This document shows, one piece after another, positions 7,773 to 13,857 of a DNA stretch of 17,120 nt; the first letter of the stretch is position 1, and each line of letters starts with the position of its first letter. The notes below the pieces were generated by a model. It was not told the DNA's origin. It saw only the letters and a program-made list of their open reading frames with translations, and did not search any database. Location: contig JACPQO010000046.1 of the NCBI GenBank assembly GCA_016190405.1, positions 1 through 17,120 of the forward strand. Reading direction: 5' to 3'. This DNA is from Chloroflexota bacterium. GTDB taxonomy: Bacteria > Chloroflexota > Dehalococcoidia > SM23-28-2 > RBG-16-64-32. Both the position numbers and the translations under genes were made by a program.

Positions 7773-7863
7773 CCTGTCATTCTGAGCGCCGACCACACCC
7801 GCCGGCGGCCATGCCGACTGCCCGCGAAGGAATCTGGCGAGGGGTCGAGCGGTGGGTCAGGCG
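7773..7863 (+). repeat. Dispersed intergenic repeat, copy 1
   Basis: The element starts with CCTGTCATTCTGAGC (7773-7787), has CGAAGGAATCTGG in the centre (7825-7837) and ends with GCGGTGGGTCAGGCG (7849-7863). Copy 2, inverted at 12745-12856, has the same three blocks in the same order: first block 14/15 identical, last block 15/15 identical, and exactly 11 nt between the second and third blocks. The region between blocks one and two differs (37 versus 56 nt). It begins 5 bp after the transglycosylase stop. From memory, strings like CTGTCATTCTGAGC with GCGAAGAATCT are common intergenic repeats in bacteria. No coding potential is evident. Confidence 0.75.
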
Positions 7864-7896
7864 TCACCGCTGACCGAGCTAAGCCCCCGCGCTCAC

Positions 7897-7925
7897 TGGA
7901 CGGCGATAGGGCCGCGCGCTACGAT
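7897..7925 (+). promoter_or_regulatory. Candidate promoter for thrB
   Basis: TGGACG (7897-7902) and TACGAT (7920-7925) each match the consensus at 4 of 6 positions, with a 17-bp spacer. The site sits in the 190-bp gap before thrB, just after the dispersed repeat. It is a modest candidate judged from sequence only. Confidence 0.35.
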
Positions 7926-7958
7926 TGCCCTGACCCTCGAAGGGAATCACCTCTTGGC

Positions 7959-8846
7959 ATGCCGCCGACCAGCTTAACCGTCCGTGTGCCGGCCACCAGC
8001 GCCAACCTGGGCGCGGGCTTCGATTGCCTGGGGCTGGCCCTCGATCTCTGGGGCTCGGTCACCGTCACCGATGGCCCGCAGCCGCCACAAGGCGACAGGC
8101 CCCTGGAGGGGATGGCCCTGGCGGCCGCGCGTCGCCTGTGGGACGAGATCGGGCAGCGGGCGCCGCAGGGCCTCTCGGCCCGCTACGAAGGCGCCATTCC
8201 GGTGGCCCGCGGCCTGGGCGCCTCGGCCGTAGCGCGGGTAGGGGGCCTGATGGCCGCCAGCGCCCTGGCCGGCGATCCCCTGGACCGGGAGGCGCTCCTG
8301 ACCCTGGCGGCGGAGCTGGAGGGCCACGCGGATAACGCCGCCCCCGCCCTCTTCGGCGGCCTCCAGGTGACGGTGCGAGAAGACCAGCAAGTAGTGCACG
8401 CCGGCGTCCCCCTACCGCCCGGCCTGCGGGCCGTGCTGTTCGTGCCGGAGCTGCGGATGCCCACCCAGGAGAGCCGCCGCCTCCTGCCCCGCTCCCTCTC
8501 GCGGGAGGATGCCGTGCATAACATCGGACGGGCCGCGCTGCTGGTGGCGGCGCTGGGCCAGGGCCGCTTCGACCTGCTGGACGCCGCCACCCAGGACCGG
8601 CTGCACCAGCACGCCCGCTCGCAGCTCTTTCCGGCCATGTACGCGATATTCGACGCGGCCAAACAGGCCGGGGCCCACTGCGCCTACCTGTCTGGCGGCG
8701 GCTCCACGATATGCGCCCTGGCCAGCGGGGGCGAGCAAGCCATCGCCCGGGCGATGGCCGAGGCGGCTAGCAGCCGCGAGGTGCCCGGCGAGACGATTAT
8801 TGCCGCCCTTTCAGAGCGGGGAGCGGAAATCGTGGAGGAGGCATAA
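7959..8846 (+). CDS. thrB: Homoserine kinase
   Basis: A GHMP-family kinase phosphorylating homoserine with ATP on the path to threonine; cytoplasmic. The N-terminus RVPATSANLGAGFDCLGLAL (Asn16, Asp22) is diagnostic. The phosphate loop is PVARGLGASAVA (81-92), where the usual GLGSSA has an Ala at the first Ser position. ELEGHADNAAPALFGGL (Glu121, His123, Asp125, Asn126) and the late SGGGST (near 245-250) complete the set. The length of 295 aa is normal for the family. ATG 7959 is the natural start for this N-terminus, though the best ribosome binding site (AGGGA at 7941-7945) is 13 nt away. It is followed 115 bp later by lysC, placing two aspartate-family steps together; thrC and hom are not in the window. 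Confidence 0.93.
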   Translation: MPPTSLTVRVPATSANLGAGFDCLGLALDLWGSVTVTDGPQPPQGDRPLEGMALAAARRLWDEIGQRAPQGLSARYEGAIPVARGLGASAVARVGGLMAASALAGDPLDREALLTLAAELEGHADNAAPALFGGLQVTVREDQQVVHAGVPLPPGLRAVLFVPELRMPTQESRRLLPRSLSREDAVHNIGRAALLVAALGQGRFDLLDAATQDRLHQHARSQLFPAMYAIFDAAKQAGAHCAYLSGGGSTICALASGGEQAIARAMAEAASSREVPGETIIAALSERGAEIVEEA

Positions 8847-8883
8847 TGACCCGGGTCGTCGACTCGATGCAATCCCGCCGCCT

Positions 8884-8910
8884 GGCGCCGGCTGCTCGGA
8901 GCAGGGTGCC
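8884..8910 (+). repeat. Stem-loop in the thrB-lysC gap
   Basis: GGCGCC (8884-8889) pairs with GGTGCC (8905-8910) through one G-U pair, and CTGCT (8892-8896) pairs with AGCAG (8900-8904) around a CGG loop, leaving a 2-nt GG bulge. No T tract follows, so it is not a standard terminator. It could be a processing or stability element in the thrB-lysC message. Confidence 0.4.
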
Positions 8911-8925
8911 GCGCACGGAGACTGG

Positions 8926-8958
8926 TTCCTTGTTCCTTGTTCCTTGTTCCTTGTTCCT
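8926..8958 (+). repeat. Heptamer tandem array (TTCCTTG, 4.7 copies) at the lysC start
   Basis: Four perfect copies of TTCCTTG (8926-8953) and a partial TTCCT end three bases before the lysC ATG. The array fills the place where a ribosome binding site would be and contains no Shine-Dalgarno-like purine run on the coding strand. Copy-number change would shift spacing by 7 bp and could alter expression. Confidence 0.9.
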
Positions 8959-8961
8959 ACC

Positions 8962-10182
8962 ATGGCCCTCATAGTGCAGAAGTACGGCGGCACCTCGGTG
9001 GGCGACGCCGAGCGGATCAAGGCGGTCGCGCAGCGCATCGCGCGCCGGCTGGAGAGCGGCGACCGGCTGGTGGTGGTCGTCTCGGCCATGGGCCACACCA
9101 CCGATGAGCTCATCGAGCTCGCTGGCCAGATGACCGATGAGCCGGGGGCGCGGGAGCTCGACCTGCTCCTCTCCACCGGTGAGATCGTCTCCTCCACTTT
9201 ATTGTCCATGGCCCTAAAGCATCGGGGCTGTCGGGCGGTGGCCCTGTCGGGGGCGCAGGCCGGCATCGGCACCGACCGGCGTTACGGGCGGGCCCGCATT
9301 CTGAAGGTCGACCCCCACCGCATCGAGCGGGAGCTGGCGGCCGGGAACGTGGTGATCGTGGCCGGCTTCCAGGGGATCACCGAGGAGATGGATATCACGA
9401 CCCTGGGCCGCGGCGGCTCGGACACGACGGCGGTGGCCCTGGCCGCCGGCCTGGGTGCGGAGCGCTGCGAGATATATACGGACGTGGAGGGGATCTACAC
9501 CGCCGACCCTCGCGTCGAGCCCCAGGCACGCCGGCTGCCGGAGATCAGCTACGAGGAGATGCTGGAGCTGGCGGCCTACGGGGCGAAGGTGATGCACCCC
9601 CGCGCCGTGGAGTTGGGCGCCGTCTTCCACGTACCCATCTACGTCGCGTCCAGCTTCACCGAGTCGCCGGGGACACTAATACATGGAGGTCCGCCCATGA
9701 TGGAGCAACGGAACAAGGTGATGGGCATCGCCCAGGACAAGGATGTGGCCCGTATCACCGTCCGCGGCGTGCCGGACCGTCCCGGGATCGCGGCCACCCT
9801 GTTCGAGCCGCTGGGCGAGGCGGGCATCAGCGTGGACACCATCGTCCAGAACGCCAGCGTGGAGCGGCTGACCGACCTCACCTTTACCGTCTCCAGGTCG
9901 GACCTGAACCGGGCGCTGGAGCTAGTGCGGCCGCTGGCCGCGGAGATCGAGGCGCCGGAGGTGCTGGCCGATACGCACCTGGCCAAGGTCAGCATCGTGG
10001 GGGCCGGCATGACCTCCGGGCCCGGCTACGCGGGCCGCATGTTCCGCGCCCTGTTCGAGGCGGGCATCAACATCGAGCTGATCACGACCAGCGAGATCCG
10101 CATCACCTGCCTGATCGACGAGGCGAAGGTGCCGCAGGCGGTGCGGGCCCTGCACAAGGCGTTCCAGCTCGAAGAGGGATAG
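8962..10182 (+). CDS. lysC: Aspartate kinase, lysine/threonine-type with two ACT domains
   Basis: Catalyses the first step of the aspartate pathway (aspartate + ATP to aspartyl-4-phosphate) towards lysine, threonine and methionine. The canonical N-terminus MALIVQKYGGTSVGDAERI fixes ATG 8962, although the frame is open far upstream. The kinase domain covers about 1-245, including FQGITEEMDITTLGRGGSDT and the EIYTDVEGIYTADPR segment. Two ACT regulatory domains follow (about 262-330 and 340-405), with GVPDRPGIAATLFEPL, VDTIVQNAS and ITTSEIRITCLIDE, the type that binds feedback effectors. The 406-aa length matches the monofunctional Bacillus/Corynebacterium class. There is no Shine-Dalgarno: the upstream 33 bp is a TTCCTTG array. 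An internal start encodes a separate beta subunit. Confidence 0.95.
   Translation: MALIVQKYGGTSVGDAERIKAVAQRIARRLESGDRLVVVVSAMGHTTDELIELAGQMTDEPGARELDLLLSTGEIVSSTLLSMALKHRGCRAVALSGAQAGIGTDRRYGRARILKVDPHRIERELAAGNVVIVAGFQGITEEMDITTLGRGGSDTTAVALAAGLGAERCEIYTDVEGIYTADPRVEPQARRLPEISYEEMLELAAYGAKVMHPRAVELGAVFHVPIYVASSFTESPGTLIHGGPPMMEQRNKVMGIAQDKDVARITVRGVPDRPGIAATLFEPLGEAGISVDTIVQNASVERLTDLTFTVSRSDLNRALELVRPLAAEIEAPEVLADTHLAKVSIVGAGMTSGPGYAGRMFRALFEAGINIELITTSEIRITCLIDEAKVPQAVRALHKAFQLEEG
9685..9690 (+). promoter_or_regulatory. Internal ribosome binding site for the lysC beta subunit
   Basis: GGAGGT, a near-perfect Shine-Dalgarno sequence, lies 6 nt before ATG 9697 inside lysC. The main lysC start has no such signal, which makes the internal one conspicuous. 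Confidence 0.7.
9697..10182 (+). CDS. lysC: Predicted aspartokinase beta (regulatory) subunit from an internal start
   Basis: An in-frame internal start would produce 161 aa (MMEQRNKVMGIAQDKDVARI onward) that contain only the two ACT domains. In Bacillus subtilis aspartokinase II and Corynebacterium LysC the enzyme is alpha2beta2, with beta made from an internal start in the same gene. By recollection the B. subtilis alpha and beta chains are 408 and 163 aa, so beta begins at residue 246; here it also begins at residue 246 of a 406-aa chain. GGAGGT 6 nt upstream and two consecutive ATG codons (9697, 9700) support it. What is seen is the signal and position; the separate polypeptide is inferred. 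Confidence 0.7.
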   Translation: MMEQRNKVMGIAQDKDVARITVRGVPDRPGIAATLFEPLGEAGISVDTIVQNASVERLTDLTFTVSRSDLNRALELVRPLAAEIEAPEVLADTHLAKVSIVGAGMTSGPGYAGRMFRALFEAGINIELITTSEIRITCLIDEAKVPQAVRALHKAFQLEEG

Positions 10183-10196
10183 GGGGCCGCTGCCAG

Positions 10197-10224
10197 GAGG
10201 TTAGAGGTTGGAGGCTGGAAGCTG
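10197..10224 (+). repeat. Degenerate heptamer array (GARGYTR, 4 copies) after lysC
   Basis: GAGGTTA, GAGGTTG, GAGGCTG and GAAGCTG follow one another without spacing, starting 15 bp after the lysC stop. The unit length equals that of the TTCCTTG array on the other side of lysC, but the sequence differs. No hairpin or coding role is visible. Confidence 0.7.
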
Positions 10225-10250
10225 GGAGGCGCGCGCACCTTAAAGAACTC

Positions 10251-10288
10251 TAACCGAGATGTAACGCTGCTTTAATGACAGCTTAATG
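10251..10288 (+). promoter_or_regulatory. Four direct repeats at 11-bp phase: PhoB/OmpR-type operator
   Basis: TAACC (10251), TAACG (10262), TAATG (10273) and TAATG (10284) recur at exactly 11-bp intervals, one helical turn, each preceded by pyrimidine-rich bases (TCTAAC, TGTAAC, TTTAAT, CTTAAT). A weaker TTAAAG occurs just upstream at 10240. Tandem half-sites of this spacing are how PhoB/PhoP-type winged-helix response regulators bind DNA (E. coli, Bacillus and cyanobacterial Pho boxes). The array ends 9 bp before the -10 element and covers the -35, the usual position for activation. Which regulator binds is not known; phosphate control is an inference. Confidence 0.6.
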
Positions 10289-10303
10289 TGCGGCCCGTAT
10301 ATT
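10275..10303 (+). promoter_or_regulatory. Candidate promoter for the secreted multidomain protein
   Basis: ATGACA (10275-10280, 5/6 match) and TATATT (10298-10303, 5/6) are 17 bp apart. The -35 lies inside the 11-bp-phased repeats. Predicted transcription start is near 10310, about 40 nt before the GTG start. Confidence 0.6.
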
Positions 10304-10351
10304 CGGTCTAGCTGAACAGATCAGCGCCCACCAGGGCGCCTAGGAGGGAAG

Positions 10352-12721
10352 GTGGAAGCAGGAGCAAAGCGGCGTGCCCGCGGTATACTCGCCCTACTTG
10401 CGCTGGCCGGCCTGGCGGCCGTGGCCGGCGCTTTGTTGTTGTTCAGCGCCGAGCGACCCGCTCCAGGCGCGACGGCCACGCTACCGCCCGTCTACCTCAC
10501 CATCGTCAGCCACAACGAGGAGCCCCTGGGCGGCCGTCCCGACTACACCGCAGACCTCGCCTACTACCTCCAGAACCGCGACCTCCTGAAGCTGCTGGCG
10601 GAGACCATTGCCAGCAAGGGCGCGGCCTACAACTTCGAGTCCGACTGGAACTACCTGGAAGCCGTGGCCATGTACGACGTGGGCAGTGTTACGAACGACA
10701 CGAACGGCAAGAACATCGTGCGCTGGATGAAGGAGGACCTGGGCGTAGAGGTGGACCCCCACGCCCACGAGACCCAGTACAACTACGCGGATGTCGCCTA
10801 CCTCATCGAGCAGTTGGGCGTCACGCCCTCGAAGAACGTGGGCGGGTTCCTCTACGACCCGCCGGACAACGGCCAGGGCTGGGAGCAGCACGAAGCCGGC
10901 ATCTACGGCTGGATCTACCCTTCGTACTTCTGGCGGGCGGACAACCTGTGGGGAGCCGGGACCTACCTGCACCAGGGCAACGACGACAAGTCGTCGGGCA
11001 TCTGGCGGCCCCAGGACCGCTACAACTTCTATACCGACGACCCCAACCAACGGCTCCTGTATATCGGCGGATGCAACGGCTCGCGCCCCCTCTTGCAGCA
11101 AGTCCTGAATGACATTGAGAGTGGTCAGGCGCCCGCCGATGGCTTCTACACGGCGGACCTGGGATACGCCCAGGACTGGCTGACGCCGCAGAGCATCGCC
11201 GAACTGGGCAGGTTCATTGACTCGTTGGCGCCCTACGTGGCGCAGGGTCGCGTCCGCTGGGTCACCCTGACGGAGATGGCCGACCTCTGGCGGACCCAGT
11301 ACGGCTCGCGGCCCTTCCGGTACGACTGCAGCGGGGCGGCGACGACGCAGACGCCGACGGCCACACCGACGCCAACGCCCTCCGCCACTCCAACACCCTC
11401 GCCCACGCCGACGCCCACGCCCACGCCCACCGCGACGGCGGCCTACACCATCCAGGCCATCGAGACCTGGGTGACGGCGCCCAACGGCAACCTGGTTTAC
11501 ACGCGAGTCGTGCAGCCGGTGCCCGCCCTCTACCCGGGACAGCGCTTCCCGGCGCTGATCGCGATTCCCGGCGGCACCGGCGCCGGCGCCCCGCTGGCGG
11601 ACAACCCCGGCTACCGGGGGCTGGCCGCCAGCGGCTTCGTCGTCGTCGCCTTCAACCCGGAGGGCCGCGGCACCGGCCTGCCGGGCAACCTCAGGAGCCA
11701 GGGCTCGGAGAACTGCAACGGCTTCGTCCACCAGGACGACCTCAAGGCGGTGATCGAATACGCGGCGGCGCTGCCCAATGTGGACGCCTCCAACATCGGC
11801 GTGGAGACGGCCTCCTTCGGCATCGCCATCGGCGCGGGGGCGCTGGGCCGCTACCCCAGCCTGCCGGTGGCCTACCTCGTCGACCAAGAGGGGCCGCACG
11901 ACAACCGGGTCATCACCTTCTACGACGCCGGCCACGAAGTGGCGGTCTGCGGCCACTGGAGCACCGTCACGGACCCTTCGCCCGCCAACGTGGCCTTCTG
12001 GGCCGAGCGAGAGGCCGTGCGCTACATCGGCAGCTACCCCGGCCGCTATCTGCGCATGCAGGCGGAGATCGATCACGCCCAGAACCCGGGCTACTACCGC
12101 CACTCCATCGAAATGGTCAACGCGGCGACCAAGCCCGAATACGGCGGCGCCGGCTCGGCGATGTGGACGCGCATGAACGGCAGCGACATCAGCAACGCCA
12201 TCAACGCTGTCTACCCGCTGGGCGACCCGTCGCAGTACCCGGTCTGGGTCTCCGGACGCCTCTCCGACCACCCGGGGCTGAACATCACCTACGACAAGGA
12301 GATGGCGGCGCTGGTGTCGGCGCCCACGCCGACGCCTACGCTGACCGCCAGCCCGACGCCCACGGCCACACCTACGCCGACGGCCACGCCCACGCCTACG
12401 CCCACGACGACGGGCACGGCGGACTCGGACGGCGACAGCTTCACGGACGTCGATGAGCTGTACATCGGCACCGACCCCAGCAGGCCGTGCGGGACCGACT
12501 GGCCAGCGAACATCAACAACGCCGGCGCCTCGATGAACAGAGTGGACATCCTCGACGTGAACGCCCTGGCGCCGCCGGCCTTCTTCAGCAGCCCGCCCAA
12601 TTCCAACTACAGCGCGCGCAAGGACCTGTCGGCCGGCCACGCCGCCACGGACCCCAAGATCGACATCTTCGACGTGAATAAGCTGGCGCCGCCGCTGTTC
12701 TTCGCCACGTGCACGCCGTAG
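10352..12721 (+). CDS. Secreted multidomain protein: deacetylase-like domain, alpha/beta hydrolase, Thr-Pro linkers, dockerin-like tail
   Basis: A 789-aa exported protein. Residues 1-35 form a signal peptide or anchor (basic RRAR, then a hydrophobic run). Residues about 45-325 have VYLTIVSHNEEP and VDPHAHETQYNYADVAYLI, a possible polysaccharide-deacetylase-type barrel (weak call). A Thr-Pro linker (329-364) leads to an alpha/beta hydrolase of the dienelactone-hydrolase/S9 type (365-656). Its likely nucleophile is Ser488 in ETASFGIAIG, with Thr where GxSxG has its first Gly, followed by a possible acid/base pair in EIDHAQNPGYYRHSIEM. A second linker (657-689) precedes a calcium-binding DSDGDSFTDVDELYIGTDP segment and two related units, VDILDVNALAPPAFF and IDIFDVNKLAPPLFF. 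GTG 10352 follows AGGAGG (10342-10347). The promoter carries 11-bp-phased repeats. Substrate unknown. Confidence 0.85.
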   Translation: MEAGAKRRARGILALLALAGLAAVAGALLLFSAERPAPGATATLPPVYLTIVSHNEEPLGGRPDYTADLAYYLQNRDLLKLLAETIASKGAAYNFESDWNYLEAVAMYDVGSVTNDTNGKNIVRWMKEDLGVEVDPHAHETQYNYADVAYLIEQLGVTPSKNVGGFLYDPPDNGQGWEQHEAGIYGWIYPSYFWRADNLWGAGTYLHQGNDDKSSGIWRPQDRYNFYTDDPNQRLLYIGGCNGSRPLLQQVLNDIESGQAPADGFYTADLGYAQDWLTPQSIAELGRFIDSLAPYVAQGRVRWVTLTEMADLWRTQYGSRPFRYDCSGAATTQTPTATPTPTPSATPTPSPTPTPTPTPTATAAYTIQAIETWVTAPNGNLVYTRVVQPVPALYPGQRFPALIAIPGGTGAGAPLADNPGYRGLAASGFVVVAFNPEGRGTGLPGNLRSQGSENCNGFVHQDDLKAVIEYAAALPNVDASNIGVETASFGIAIGAGALGRYPSLPVAYLVDQEGPHDNRVITFYDAGHEVAVCGHWSTVTDPSPANVAFWAEREAVRYIGSYPGRYLRMQAEIDHAQNPGYYRHSIEMVNAATKPEYGGAGSAMWTRMNGSDISNAINAVYPLGDPSQYPVWVSGRLSDHPGLNITYDKEMAALVSAPTPTPTLTASPTPTATPTPTATPTPTPTTTGTADSDGDSFTDVDELYIGTDPSRPCGTDWPANINNAGASMNRVDILDVNALAPPAFFSSPPNSNYSARKDLSAGHAATDPKIDIFDVNKLAPPLFFATCTP

Positions 12722-12744
12722 GGCGCTCCGGCGGCGAGCGCTGC

Positions 12745-12856
12745 CGCCTGACCCACCGCCCCACCATCCCCCAGATCCCCCTTCGGCTTCGCTCAGGCCA
12801 AGCTTCGCGTACGGACGAGTGCGGTCTGCCGCCTGGTGGCGGCTCAGGATGACAGG
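12745..12856 (-). repeat. Dispersed intergenic repeat, copy 2 (inverted)
   Basis: Read on the - strand it opens with CCTGTCATCCTGAGC (12856-12842), has CGAAGGGGGATCTGG in the centre (12785-12771) and closes with GCGGTGGGTCAGGCG (12759-12745). It matches copy 1 at 7773-7863 block for block, with the same 11-nt second spacer and a longer, unrelated first spacer (56 nt). It lies between the convergent ends of the secreted-protein and TPR genes, where it might also act as a transcript end. Confidence 0.75.
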
Positions 12857-12867
12857 AGCGCGGTTAG

Positions 12868-12915
12868 CTGGTTTGTTGGTTTGCTGGCTTGTTGGTTTGC
12901 TGGTTTGCTGGTTGG
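12868..12915 (+). repeat. Octamer tandem array (YTGGYTTG, about 5.6 copies)
   Basis: CTGGTTTG, TTGGTTTG, CTGGCTTG, TTGGTTTG and CTGGTTTG are followed by CTGGTTGG with no spacing. The differences are all C/T transitions. The array sits 12 bp from copy 2 of the dispersed repeat and 26 bp from the end of the TPR gene. It is the third short-unit array in the window. Confidence 0.85.
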
Positions 12916-12940
12916 GGTGGGAGCGGGGCGGTGCTGTCCG

Positions 12941-13786
12941 CTATTCCTCTTCCGGCTCCTCGTCCATCTCGACCTTGACCTTGGTCTCGGACTCGGGCGA
13001 GAAGTCGTAGAGAGTGGCATCGGCCTCGTCGGCGGTGTCGCTGCCCGACTCCCAGTGCTCCTCTTCCTCGCCGTCCTCGAAGTAGGTGTCGTCGGCGTCC
13101 CGGCGCAGCAATCGCTCCTTGACGTAGGGCCGGAACGACTCGGTGACGGTGGGCGGGAAGGAGAGCTTGCCCAGCTGGGAAGGGTGCTGGAAGGTCTCGC
13201 GAATGAAGACCCGCACCTCGCTCTCCTGAAGGGCCGAGATGGCGGCGACGTACTGGTTGCCGCCATCCATAAGCTTGCCGAGGCGCTGGGCCAGCTTGGG
13301 CTCGATCTCGCCCACGTACTCGCCGCTGGTGCTCTGCACCAGGAGCGAGCCGTTCTCCCGCTGGAGCGTGACCTGGTCGCCGGCGGTCATGCGGGCGGCA
13401 ATCTCCATGCTGGGGCGCAGCAGGGTCGTGATGCCGGTCTTGCCCATCTCCTCGATGAACATCTGGGGCGACAGCTTCTGGGTGGCGGCCCGGGGCGCGC
13501 CCTCGTCGCCCAGGGTGGCCAGGCGGGCCAGGTTCTTGCGGGCGATGGTGTTGAGGGGGTCGGTCTCCAGCGCCTTCATGTAGGCCTCGCGCGCCTCGCC
13601 GTAGCGGCCCAGCTCGGTCATCGCCTTGCCCAAGCGGTTAAAGGCGTCGACGTCGGTCGGGAACGACTCGATAATCGACTTGTTGAGCTGGGCGGCTTCG
13701 GCCCAGCGGCCCTGGAGGGCTAGCTGAATGGCCAGCTCCGCGTGCTGTTTCTTTACCTTTGCTCGATCTTCCGCCTGAAAGACCAT
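12941..13786 (-). CDS. TPR protein with beta-rich (HIRAN-like?) middle domain and acidic tail
   Basis: A 281-aa cytoplasmic protein. Residues about 10-100 form two to three tetratricopeptide repeats (AELAIQLALQGRWAEAAQLN, then DAFNRLGKAMTELGRYGEAR). A middle domain follows (about 125-215: ITTLLRPSMEIAARMTAGDQ, GEYVGEIEPKLAQRLGKLMD, YVAAISALQESEVRVFIRET). Its strand order and the GEYVGEI...LAQRL pattern recall HIRAN-type small beta domains, a weak resemblance. The tail is strongly acidic and ends MDEEPEEE. ATG 13786 is chosen over GTG 13798 because GGAGGA precedes it at the right distance. A promoter candidate lies about 30 bp upstream. The protein is probably a scaffold or nucleic-acid-associated factor; no catalytic motif is seen. 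Confidence 0.85.
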   Translation of the reverse strand: MVFQAEDRAKVKKQHAELAIQLALQGRWAEAAQLNKSIIESFPTDVDAFNRLGKAMTELGRYGEAREAYMKALETDPLNTIARKNLARLATLGDEGAPRAATQKLSPQMFIEEMGKTGITTLLRPSMEIAARMTAGDQVTLQRENGSLLVQSTSGEYVGEIEPKLAQRLGKLMDGGNQYVAAISALQESEVRVFIRETFQHPSQLGKLSFPPTVTESFRPYVKERLLRRDADDTYFEDGEEEEHWESGSDTADEADATLYDFSPESETKVKVEMDEEPEEE

Positions 13787-13818
13787 CTCTTCCTCCACCC
13801 CTCAAAGATTGTTCCCGC

Positions 13819-13848
13819 ATTGTAGGCCGTTCGCGGCGACAACTGCAA
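13819..13848 (-). promoter_or_regulatory. Candidate promoter for the TPR gene
   Basis: On the - strand, TTGCAG (13848-13843, 3/6 match) and TACAAT (13824-13819, 5/6) are 18 bp apart. The predicted start near 13812 would leave a leader of about 25 nt containing the GGAGGA site. Confidence 0.4.
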
Positions 13849-13857
13849 GGGGGTACT

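Noticed and set aside
7773..7863. CRISPR or toxin-antitoxin reading of the repeats
   Set aside because: There are only two copies in inverted orientation 5 kb apart, with no regular spacer array and no cas or toxin genes.
8509..8961. N-terminal extension of lysC upstream of ATG 8962
   Set aside because: The frame is open, but it lies inside thrB and the heptamer array, with shadow-like composition. The canonical aspartokinase N-terminus begins at 8962.
10481..12640. 719-aa open frame on the - strand
   Set aside because: It lies antisense to the secreted multidomain gene. Its Val/Arg/Gly-rich product without domain logic is the usual mirror of a GC-rich gene, while the + frame has a signal peptide, linkers and repeats.
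12836..13723. 295-aa open frame on the + strand
   Set aside because: Antisense to the TPR gene and beginning in the octamer array; its Leu/Gly/Ala mirror composition is not protein-like.
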